A DNA stretch of 13,401 nucleotides from Anaeromassilibacillus stercoravium (GTDB taxonomy: Bacteria; Bacillota; Clostridia; Oscillospirales; Acutalibacteraceae): the NCBI GenBank assembly GCA_019118845.1, contig DWYE01000047.1, positions 1 through 13,401 of the forward strand, written 5' to 3'. The position numbers were made by a program, and so were the translations under genes. This document shows positions 7,355 to 13,401 of this stretch, in pieces. The notes under the pieces were generated by a model that did no database searches, was not told the DNA's origin, and worked only from the letters and a program-made list of their open reading frames with translations. Every line of letters begins with the position of its first letter. Position 1 is the stretch's first letter.

Positions 7355-7412
7355 GTGCATTTCCGGCAGAGTTGTCCGCATGGAAAGCGCCTGCGGGATG
7401 CGCGCAACCCGG

Positions 7413-7664
7413 TCAGCCCATTTCGCCCAGCGTCAGCCCTTCAAAAAAGCAATCGTAGCTGCAATGGTAGATCTGATGCAGCGCAACCAGCAGGCGGATC
7501 GGGATATTCAGCTCGCCGGTTTCGTAGCGGGAATACAGGCCCCGCGTGGTGGAAAGGCCGAGGATGCCCAGCCGGGCCACCAACTGGTCCTGTGTCAGCC
7601 CGTTCGCCTTTCGGAGGCGGCGCAGGTTGTTTCCCATGTTGAGACCGGCCTTCAATTTTTCCAT
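7413..7664 (-). CDS. XRE-family HTH transcriptional regulator
   Basis: Small DNA-binding protein of 83 aa. Residues about 13-68 form a Cro/C1-type helix-turn-helix domain: NNLRRLRKANGLTQDQLVAR (helices 1-2), LGLSTTRGLYSRYETGE (recognition helix region) and NIPIRLLVALHQIYHCSYDC (helices 4-5). The start at 7664 is chosen because AGGAGG lies seven bases before it. A longer frame from 7700 would add 12 residues that lack family similarity and overlap the ribosome binding site. There is no second sensor domain, so it acts alone as a repressor or needs a partner. It is divergent from the SLOG-type gene with about 98 bases between the starts, and probably controls that gene and itself. Confidence 0.85.
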   Translation of the reverse strand: MEKLKAGLNMGNNLRRLRKANGLTQDQLVARLGILGLSTTRGLYSRYETGELNIPIRLLVALHQIYHCSYDCFFEGLTLGEMG

Positions 7665-7693
7665 CTGGACCCCTCCTCTGCGGCCATTTCCCA

Positions 7694-7722
7694 TATACAT
7701 GGATGCGTATCTATGTTATACT
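7694..7722 (+). promoter_or_regulatory. Promoter of the SLOG-type gene in the shared divergent region
   Basis: TATACA (7694-7699), a 17-base spacer and TATACT (7717-7722) with an upstream TG (extended -10). The minus strand of the same stretch offers TATAAC (7720-7715) with TTGCGT 15 bases upstream, a weaker candidate for the XRE gene. The two -10 elements overlap, so the two genes would compete and one bound repressor could shut both. Confidence 0.45.
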
Positions 7723-7762
7723 AAATAAGAAATAAACGCAAGCGGAAGGGCAGGGGGCAGCG

Positions 7763-8239
7763 ATGCGCGCCGGACAGAAGGGCCATTACAAGAATGGTTG
7801 CTTTATGGGGCACCGGGATGCACCCGATGGGTTGTATCCCCTGCTGCGCAAGGAAGTGGAGAGGCACATCCTGCAATACGGGGTGAACCGCTTCTTTGTC
7901 GGCACCTACGGCAATTTTGACCGCATGGCGGCTTCCGTGTTGGGGGAGATCAAAGCGCGGTATCCGCACATCCGCTTCTATCAGATGCTCGCCTATCCGC
8001 CGGAGCAGGAGTGGATGGAACTGCCGCCCGGCTGCGAACGCGCCGTCTATCCAAAGAAGCTGGCCCGGGTCCCGGAGAAGGCGGCGATCCCGGTCCTGAA
8101 CCGCATGGTGGTGGACGCCTCCGACTACGCGATCGCCTATGTCTACCGTGTTTCCAACGGCGCCTATCAGACATGGAAGTATGCCCGCCTGCGGGAACAG
8201 CGGGGGCTGCTTTGCATAACCAACCTGGCGGAATTTTGA
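7763..8239 (+). CDS. SLOG-family (DUF1273/YpsA-like) protein
   Basis: Predicted cytosolic protein of 158 aa with a Rossmann-like SLOG fold, which in related proteins binds nucleotides or nucleotide-derived ligands. The N-terminal GCFMGHRDAP (12-21) corresponds to the family's C-F-x-GHR motif. FFVGTYGNFDRMA (44-56) is the conserved glycine-containing loop, and HIRFYQMLAYPP follows as the next strand. The C-terminal half has ASDYAIAYVYRVSNGAYQTW, typical of the subfamily. The length is normal for stand-alone DUF1273-like proteins. The ribosome binding site AGGGGG is moderate. Its only neighbour is the divergent XRE gene, and a terminator closes it off downstream. The biochemical role is not known; Bacillus YpsA has been linked to cell division, but this is a distant relative. 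Confidence 0.75.
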   Translation: MRAGQKGHYKNGCFMGHRDAPDGLYPLLRKEVERHILQYGVNRFFVGTYGNFDRMAASVLGEIKARYPHIRFYQMLAYPPEQEWMELPPGCERAVYPKKLARVPEKAAIPVLNRMVVDASDYAIAYVYRVSNGAYQTWKYARLREQRGLLCITNLAEF

Positions 8240-8273
8240 ACGGGATAGGGGTTTTATCTGGAACCATCATGTG

Positions 8274-8323
8274 AAAAATGCCATGCAAATGTAGGAACGT
8301 TCCTGCGTTTGCATGGCATTTTT
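8274..8323 (+). terminator. Very long hairpin terminator behind the SLOG-type gene
   Basis: A 50-base inverted repeat: AAAAATGCCATGCAAA (8274-8289) pairs perfectly with TTTGCATGGCATTTTT (8308-8323). The middle continues through two T-G pairs into the palindrome AGGAACGTTCCT. The pairing is unbroken to the centre and there are T residues at the 3' end. The A tract on the other side lets it work on both strands. Confidence 0.85.
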
Positions 8324-8419
8324 CCTTATATTGAGGGGGAAAACGGGCGGCTGGGACGCGCTTTTGGGAGGCCGGCCAAAAAAGGAAGAGCGGAATGGTC
8401 TGCTAAAATATTGTAAATT

Positions 8420-8465
8420 CCGGTTTTGTTATCGTAAAGACTTTAAAAACCAAACCGGATACAAT
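8420..8465 (+). promoter_or_regulatory. Likely promoter and operator of the sugar transporter operon
   Basis: TACAAT (8460-8465) is a good -10; no strong -35 is seen at 17-18 bases (AAGACT or AAAGAC). CCGGTTT (8420-8426) and AAACCGG (8452-8458) form a perfect inverted repeat with a 25-base gap. Its right arm touches the -10, which fits an operator with two half-sites. The leader of about 85 nt that follows contains GC-rich pairing segments and ends in a strong AGGAGG. Confidence 0.35.
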
Positions 8466-8554
8466 AGAGACAACGAAAGGGGAACGGCCCCGGGGAGGCG
8501 GAGAATCCGGCCGGCCCAAATCAAACAGTCAAAGTTACATAGGAGGAACGATCT

Positions 8555-9589
8555 ATGAAAATGAGAAGATTTGCAGCAGCTATCCTTTCCGTATTGATGT
8601 TTAGCGCATGTGTGACCGGATGCGGAAGCACGGAAGAAACCCCCGCAGCAACCGACGGCACCGCTTCGACCGAGAGTACAAGCGATACGAACGCAGGCGG
8701 CGAGGACGACGGGAAATTGAAGGTCGGCTTTGCACAGATCGGCCAGGAATCCGGCTGGCGCGACGCGGAGACCGCTTCCATCCAGTTCTATGCAGGCCAG
8801 AATTTGGATACCATCGATTTCAAATTTGCAGATGCACAGCAGAAACAGGAAAACCAGATCAAAGCAATCAAATCCTTTATCGATATGGGCGTTGACGTCA
8901 TCGGCTTGGCGCCGGTGGTAGAGACCGGTTGGGACGCCGTATTCACCGAGGCAAAGGACGCAGGCATCCCGATCATCCTGGTAGACCGCATGGCGGACGT
9001 CCCGGAAGACCTCTATGCAACGTTCATCGGCTCTGACTTCATCGAAGAGGGCAAGAACGCAGCCGACGAAATGGCGAAGCTGATCGGCAACAGCGGCAAG
9101 ATCGTACAGCTCGAAGGCACCGTGGGCGCCTCCGCTGCGAACGACCGCAAGAAGGGCTTTGAAGATCAGATGGCAGCGGAATATCCGGACATCGAGATCA
9201 TCGCATCCCAGACCGGCGACTTCACCCGCGCAAAGGGCAAGGAAGTCATGGAGTCCTTCCTCAAGACCTATGGTTCTGAAATCAAGGGCGTTTATGCGCA
9301 CAACGACGATATGATGCTCGGCGCGATCGAGGCCATCAAGGAAGCCGGCCTCAAGCCCGGCGAGGACATCAAGACCGTTTCCTGCGACGGCGTCAAGGCC
9401 ATCTTTGAAGCCATGGTCGCTGGCGAAGCGAACGTCACCGTCGAATGCAACCCGCTGCTCGGCCCGGTCTTCTTTGAGACGGCGCAGAAGCTTGCAAACG
9501 GCGAAACCGTTGAGAAATGGATCAAGTCCGAAGAGGGCATCTTCCGTCAGGAGACCGCCGCAGAAGACATCAAGACCCGTGTCTATTAA
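8555..9589 (+). CDS. ytfQ: Sugar ABC transporter substrate-binding lipoprotein, YtfQ-like
   Basis: Binds the sugar outside the membrane and delivers it to the permeases. The 344-aa protein has a lipoprotein signal peptide with lipobox VTGC (Cys23), then a Ser/Thr/Glu-rich tether to about residue 53, then a type I periplasmic-binding fold. Similarity to E. coli YtfQ, as recalled, is strong throughout: QIGQESGWRDAE (61-72), QQKQENQIKAI, APVVETGW, GTVGASAANDRKKGF, SQTGDFTRAKGKEVMESF and YAHNDDMMLGAIEAIKEAGL. The matches include the loop with Glu, Trp and Arg expected to hold the sugar. E. coli YtfQ binds galactofuranose; related Bifidobacterium FruE binds fructose, so another furanose is possible. 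The start has AGGAGG nine bases upstream. It is the first gene of the operon and is followed by a terminator-like hairpin, so it is probably made in excess over the ATPase. Confidence 0.93.
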   Translation: MKMRRFAAAILSVLMFSACVTGCGSTEETPAATDGTASTESTSDTNAGGEDDGKLKVGFAQIGQESGWRDAETASIQFYAGQNLDTIDFKFADAQQKQENQIKAIKSFIDMGVDVIGLAPVVETGWDAVFTEAKDAGIPIILVDRMADVPEDLYATFIGSDFIEEGKNAADEMAKLIGNSGKIVQLEGTVGASAANDRKKGFEDQMAAEYPDIEIIASQTGDFTRAKGKEVMESFLKTYGSEIKGVYAHNDDMMLGAIEAIKEAGLKPGEDIKTVSCDGVKAIFEAMVAGEANVTVECNPLLGPVFFETAQKLANGETVEKWIKSEEGIFRQETAAEDIKTRVY

Positions 9590-9646
9590 TTTGATTTCTC
9601 CTTCACTTTCTTTCTTCTTCATTTTATAAATTTTACCGATTCTGTG

Positions 9647-9682
9647 AAATCCGCCCCGCCTGTTGAGACGGAGGCGGATTTT
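9647..9682 (+). terminator. Leaky terminator or mRNA-stabilising hairpin between ytfQ and ytfR
   Basis: AAATCCGCC (9647-9655) pairs perfectly with GGCGGATTT (9673-9681), followed by one further T and GC. The T tract is short and the ytfR ribosome binding site begins ten bases later. Partial read-through, giving more binding protein than ATPase, is the likely role; such hairpins are common after binding-protein genes. Confidence 0.6.
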
Positions 9683-9705
9683 GCATATCAAAAGGAGGGG
9701 CTGCT

Positions 9706-11229
9706 ATGAGCGGCGAAACGGCATTGATCCAAATGTCGCACATATCCAAGACATTCCCCGGCGTCGTCGCGCTCGACGACGTGCAGTTTACATTGCAAAA
9801 AGGGGAGATCCATGCGCTGCTGGGCGAAAACGGCGCAGGGAAATCCACGCTCATCAAGGTTCTCACGGGCGTCGAAGAGCGCGACGGAGGGACAGTGCTG
9901 CTGGAGGGAAAGGAAATTTTCCCCAAGACCCCGCAGGAGGCCCAGGACGCCGGCATCAGCACGGTGTACCAAGAGGTCAACCTGTGTCCCAACCTCTCGG
10001 TGGCGGAAAATGTCTATATTGGACGCGAACCCAAAAAGGGCGGGCGGATCGATTGGAAAACCATCAACACGCGCTCCAAGGAGCTTTTGGAGCGGTTTGA
10101 CCTACAGATCGACGTGACCAAAACACTCGATTCCTATTCTGTGGCAGTGCAGCAGATGGTGGCCATCGCGCGCGCGGTGGATATCTCTGCAAAAGTGCTG
10201 ATCTTGGACGAACCGACGTCCAGCTTGTCCACGCTGGAGGTGCAGAAGCTGTTTGAGATCATGCGGATGCTGAAAAAGCAGGGGATGGGGATCGTTTTTG
10301 TCACCCACTTCCTCGACCAGGTGTATGAGGTATCGGACACCATCACCGTGCTGCGCAACGGCGGCTATGTCGGTACATACGCCACGGCGGACCTCCCGCG
10401 CGTGCAGCTGGTCGCCAAGATGATCGGCAAGGAATACGCCGACCTCAACCAGCGCTTTGTCAACGAAGAGGCCGCAAAGACGGAAAAAGAAACCCTGCTG
10501 TCCCTCAAGGATGCCAGCGGCGCGGGCACGATCGATTCCATCTCGCTCGACGTCCACAGCGGGGAGGTGCTGGGGCTGTCCGGCCTGCTCGGGTCGGGCC
10601 GCTCGGAAATTGTGCGCCTGATCTTCAGCGTGGACCGTCTCAGCGGCGGTGAGATGGTGCTCAAGGGCGAACCCATCCACAACCGCAGCCCGTTGGGCGC
10701 GATCCGCAAGGGTTTCTCCTTCTGCCCGGAAAACCGGAAGACGGAGGGCATCATCGGGGATCTGAGCATCCGGGACAACATCATCCTGGCGCTCCAGGCA
10801 AAGCGCGGCATGTTCAAGGCCATCTCTAAGGCGGAAGCGCAGAAGCTCGCCGACGAATACATCGAAAAACTGGAAATCAAGACGCCGTCCGCGGACCAGC
10901 TCATCAAGAATCTCTCGGGCGGCAACCAGCAGAAAGTCATTTTGGCGCGCTGGCTGGCTACCAACCCAGACCTGCTGATGCTGGACGAACCCACCCGCGG
11001 CATCGACATCGGCACAAAGGCGGAGATCCAGAAGCTGGTGGTCCAGCTTGCGGAGCAGGGCATGGCGGTTATCTTTATTTCCTCGGAAATTGACGAGATG
11101 CTGCGCTGCTGCGACCGCATGGTCGTTTTGCGGGACAAAAAGAAGGTCGCGGAGCTGAACGGGCAGGAGATCTCGGAAGCGGCGATCATGCATTATATTG
11201 CGGGAGGTGCGGAGAATGAACCTGCTTAA
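9706..11229 (+). CDS. ytfR: Sugar ABC transporter ATPase with two nucleotide-binding domains, YtfR-like
   Basis: Membrane-associated ATPase that powers the importer; 507 aa, the usual size of the RbsA/MglA/YtfR family with two fused ATP-binding domains. Domain 1 has Walker A GENGAGKST (40-48) and Walker B LILDEP (Asp168, Glu169), with a degenerate signature YSVAVQQ. Domain 2 has a degenerate Walker A, GSGRSE (296-301), with Arg299 where Lys is expected, plus a full signature LSGGNQQ (403-409) and Walker B LMLDEPTRGID (Asp427, Glu428). This asymmetry is normal for the family and implies a single main hydrolysis site, built from Walker A of domain 1 and the signature of domain 2. AGGAGGGG precedes the start. 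The end overlaps ytfT by 14 bases. Confidence 0.96.
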   Translation: MSGETALIQMSHISKTFPGVVALDDVQFTLQKGEIHALLGENGAGKSTLIKVLTGVEERDGGTVLLEGKEIFPKTPQEAQDAGISTVYQEVNLCPNLSVAENVYIGREPKKGGRIDWKTINTRSKELLERFDLQIDVTKTLDSYSVAVQQMVAIARAVDISAKVLILDEPTSSLSTLEVQKLFEIMRMLKKQGMGIVFVTHFLDQVYEVSDTITVLRNGGYVGTYATADLPRVQLVAKMIGKEYADLNQRFVNEEAAKTEKETLLSLKDASGAGTIDSISLDVHSGEVLGLSGLLGSGRSEIVRLIFSVDRLSGGEMVLKGEPIHNRSPLGAIRKGFSFCPENRKTEGIIGDLSIRDNIILALQAKRGMFKAISKAEAQKLADEYIEKLEIKTPSADQLIKNLSGGNQQKVILARWLATNPDLLMLDEPTRGIDIGTKAEIQKLVVQLAEQGMAVIFISSEIDEMLRCCDRMVVLRDKKKVAELNGQEISEAAIMHYIAGGAENEPA

Positions 11230-12229
11230 AAAATGGAGCAAGGCGCAGGTGTTCTGGCCCATTGTGATCTTCCTGTTGATCCTGCTGGTCAATGGGATTG
11301 TCTCGGGCGGCGCGTTCTTCGAGATGAAGATCGTGGAAGGGCATCTGTATGGCAGAATTATTGACATTTTGCGGAATGGTAGTAAACTTATGTTGTTAGC
11401 CACCGGCATGACGTTCGTTTTGGCCACCGGGGGGACCGATATTTCCGTCGGCTCTGTGATGGCCATCAGCGGCGCGATCGCGTGCAGTATTGTTGCAAAT
11501 GGCGGTAACGTGGCCGTCGCAGTGTTGGTGGCGATTTTGGCAGGAGTTGTAGCAGGGGCATGGAATGGGATGCTGGTCGCGAAGGTCAAAATTCAGCCCA
11601 TCGTCGCAACCATGATCCTGATGGTGGCGGGCCGCGGCATTGCGCAGCTCATCACCAACGGTAAAATCATTACCATCAATTCGGATTCTTATTATTTTAT
11701 CAACGGCGGCTATATTTTGGGCCTCCCGTTCCCGATTTTCATCGTGGCGTTTGTCGTGCTCATCGCCATGCTGTTCACCAAAAAGACCGCCTTCGGCCTG
11801 TTTTTGGAGTCCACGGGCATCAACCCGGTGTCCAGCCGCTTTGCCGGCATCAACGTGGACCGCATCAAATGGCTGGTCTATACCTTCTGCGGCGTGATGG
11901 CGGCGGTTGCCGGCCTGATCGAGAGCGCGGGCATCAAGGGCGCGGACTGCAACAATGCGGGCCTTTTGATCGAGATGGACGCGATCCTGGCGGTCGCAAT
12001 CGGCGGCACATCCCTGAACGGCGGGCGGTTCTCCATCCCGGCGAGCCTGGTTGGCGCGCTGATTATCCAGAGCATCACCACGTCCATCTATGCGATGGGT
12101 GTTGCCCCGGAGGTCACGCTCGTGGTCAAATCGCTGATCGTTGTCTTTATCTGCCTGTTCCAATCCAAGGCGTTTAAGGATATGCTCAAGAGGCGGTTCC
12201 TGTCCCGGAAGGCGGTGAGCCAGGCATGA
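11216..12229 (+). CDS. ytfT: Sugar ABC transporter permease, YtfT-like
   Basis: One of two integral membrane subunits that form the sugar channel; 337 aa of the RbsC-type permease family with about eight to ten hydrophobic segments. ATGGTDISVGSVMA (about 70-83) is the family's conserved membrane motif. GINVDRIKWLVYTFCGVMAA (about 220-240) is the cytoplasmic loop region expected to touch the ATPase. LLIEMDAILAVAIGGTSLNGG is also strongly conserved. ATG at 11216 is preferred because GGGAGGTG ends seven bases before it. An in-frame TTG at 11198 would leave the ribosome binding site inside the gene and add six charged residues. The start lies inside the ytfR end and the stop overlaps the next start (ATGA), so translation is probably coupled on both sides. 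Confidence 0.93.
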   Translation: MNLLKKWSKAQVFWPIVIFLLILLVNGIVSGGAFFEMKIVEGHLYGRIIDILRNGSKLMLLATGMTFVLATGGTDISVGSVMAISGAIACSIVANGGNVAVAVLVAILAGVVAGAWNGMLVAKVKIQPIVATMILMVAGRGIAQLITNGKIITINSDSYYFINGGYILGLPFPIFIVAFVVLIAMLFTKKTAFGLFLESTGINPVSSRFAGINVDRIKWLVYTFCGVMAAVAGLIESAGIKGADCNNAGLLIEMDAILAVAIGGTSLNGGRFSIPASLVGALIIQSITTSIYAMGVAPEVTLVVKSLIVVFICLFQSKAFKDMLKRRFLSRKAVSQA

Positions 12230-13218
12230 GAGAGACGAGTGGAAAGAAGAGAACGTTCCGGATCAAGAACATTTCCCTGGCAATCACCACCGTGCTGTTC
12301 CTAGTGCTGTTCGGCGCTGGGTCGGTTGCATACGACAACTTTTTCTCGTTCTCAACGTTCTTCAATCTGTTTAACGACAACGCGTATCTGATGATCGCTT
12401 CCATCGGGGTAACGTTTGTGTTGCTGACGGGCGGCATCGACATTTCCATTGCATCGACCATTGCGTTTACGTGCGTGTTTTCCGCGTTTTTGCTGCGGCT
12501 TGGCTGGACCCCGCTGATCGTGATCCCGCTGGTCCTGTTGATCGGCCTGGCGTTTGGCGCGCTGATGGGGTACATGATCCACTATTTCAAGCTTCAGCCG
12601 TTCATTGTCACGCTGGCGGGCCAGTTCTTCATGCGCGGCATGTGCGCGGTCATCAGCACGGAGTCCATCCCGATTTCGGATGAATTCTACAAGACCATGG
12701 CCCTGACGAAGGTCACTTTGTTGGGCGGCAGGATCTATTTCTACGTGTTTATCGCCATCGTGGTGTTGCTGGTTTCGCTGTTCGTGTTGAAATTCACGCG
12801 GTTTGGCCGCACGGTCTACGCGGTGGGCGGCAACGAGCAGTCCGCCATCCTGATGGGCCTGCCTGTGGCGCGCACCAAGGTCGCTGTGTATGCGATCAGC
12901 AGCTTTTGCGCAGCGCTGGCCGGCGTGGTGTTCAGCTTCTATACGCTGGCGGGTTATTCCCTGCAAAACATGGGCTTGGAACTCGATGCGATTTCCTCCT
13001 CCGTCATCGGCGGCACGCTGCTGACCGGCGGCGTGGGCAACGTGATCGGCACGACGGTCGGCGTCCTGATCCAGGGCGTGATCCAGACCATCGTGACTTA
13101 CCAGAATTTGAACACCTGGTGGACCAAGGTGACCATCGCGGCGCTGCTGTGCATCTTCATCGTGATCCAGAGGGTGATCGCCATCCGCGCGGAAAAAGCA
13201 AAGGGGACCGCAAACTAA
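12226..13218 (+). CDS. yjfF: Sugar ABC transporter permease, YjfF-like
   Basis: Second membrane subunit of the importer; 330 aa. It resembles E. coli YjfF, as recalled, along its length: LLTGGIDISIASTIAFT (67-83), FIVTLAGQFFMRG, ESIPI, TRFGRTVYAVGGNEQSAILMG, YTLAGYSLQNMGLELDAI, VIGGTLLTGGVG and the final WWTKVTIAALLCIFIVIQR. The usual GGIDLSVGS is GGIDISIAS here, a mild variation. The start ATG overlaps the ytfT stop as ATGA, and the ribosome binding site (GGCGGTGAGC) is weak, so it depends on coupling. Having two different permeases instead of a homodimer is characteristic of the ytfQRT-yjfF and Bifidobacterium fruEKFG systems. No further operon gene is visible before the window ends. Confidence 0.93.
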   Translation: MRETSGKKRTFRIKNISLAITTVLFLVLFGAGSVAYDNFFSFSTFFNLFNDNAYLMIASIGVTFVLLTGGIDISIASTIAFTCVFSAFLLRLGWTPLIVIPLVLLIGLAFGALMGYMIHYFKLQPFIVTLAGQFFMRGMCAVISTESIPISDEFYKTMALTKVTLLGGRIYFYVFIAIVVLLVSLFVLKFTRFGRTVYAVGGNEQSAILMGLPVARTKVAVYAISSFCAALAGVVFSFYTLAGYSLQNMGLELDAISSSVIGGTLLTGGVGNVIGTTVGVLIQGVIQTIVTYQNLNTWWTKVTIAALLCIFIVIQRVIAIRAEKAKGTAN

Positions 13219-13291
13219 AGCCGTTGCTTCCTTTCAAAGAATCCATATCCGATACGAAACAGGGGCCCGAAGGAACCCATCGTATTGCCAT

Positions 13292-13324
13292 CCCTGGCGG
13301 GGCGGCCGGGCCGCTCTGCCAGGG
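13292..13324 (+). terminator. Strong hairpin behind yjfF, possible terminator without T tract
   Basis: CCCTGGC (13292-13298) pairs with GCCAGGG (13318-13324), and inside this GCGGC (13302-13306) pairs with GCCGC (13310-13314) around CGG. No run of T follows, so it may stabilise the operon mRNA 3' end rather than end transcription. The last 180 bases of the window hold no recognisable gene. Confidence 0.35.
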
Positions 13325-13401
13325 GCATTGTGCTTTCTGCCATGTGCTGTAAAACCGCCATCGGAACCATATGATGATCCAAATGTAAGAGGAATGTTGA
13401 G

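Noticed and set aside
7665..7700. Longer XRE protein starting at 7700
   Set aside because: The extra 12 residues are not part of the HTH fold and would place the strong AGGAGG inside the coding region. The ATG at 7664 fits better.
11198..11215. TTG start of ytfT at 11198
   Set aside because: The ribosome binding site GGGAGGTG lies downstream of this codon and fits the ATG at 11216.
10102..11589. Long minus-strand frame opposite ytfR and ytfT
   Set aside because: It is an antisense shadow: it covers two well-supported genes, has no ribosome binding site and resembles no family.

Overview
The window looks like chromosomal DNA of a Gram-positive Clostridia-type bacterium (Bacillota), probably a gut anaerobe with GC-rich genes. 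The signs are strong AGGAGG-type ribosome binding sites, AT-rich intergenic promoters with extended -10 elements, a SipW-dependent exported protein, a secreted enzyme with FIVAR repeats, and a lipoprotein-type solute-binding protein. No plasmid, phage, transposon, CRISPR or tRNA signature was seen. The genus cannot be fixed from the sequence alone.

Left part, minus strand (1-5470). A TasA/camelysin-like secreted protein runs off the left edge (1-836). Upstream of it, on the same strand but behind a strong terminator (1172-1209), lies a 1279-residue secreted glycoside hydrolase of the GH63 YgjK type. It carries about four FIVAR modules and an unassigned C-terminal module. A palindrome overlaps its likely promoter, and its leader of about 220 nt is rich in hairpins. 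Just past its stop codon lies a second copy of the last codons of its reading frame, a possible scar of tail duplication or exchange.

Middle (5680-8323). A solitary 5S rRNA gene has its own strong promoter and terminator. It is followed by aroF, a DAHP synthase of the Thermotoga-like type with an N-terminal regulatory domain. Behind aroF is an unusual run of inverted repeats and a bidirectional terminator. Then come a small XRE-family repressor (minus) and a divergent SLOG/DUF1273-like protein (plus) sharing one short promoter region, closed by a 50-nt hairpin terminator.

Right part, plus strand (8420-13218). A complete four-gene ABC sugar importer has the order and sequence of E. coli ytfQ-ytfR-ytfT-yjfF: lipoprotein binding protein, double ATPase and two permeases. 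A terminator-like hairpin separates the binding protein from the ATPase and should give excess binding protein. The last three genes overlap and are probably translationally coupled. The substrate is most likely a furanose sugar (galactofuranose, with fructose or another pentose or hexose as alternatives). No sugar kinase, mutase, glycosidase or regulator is seen next to it inside the window.

Most of the window is recognisable biology. The points most worth a second look are the duplicated hydrolase tail, the XRE/SLOG pair, the inverted-repeat cluster behind aroF, and the palindromes at the hydrolase and transporter promoters.
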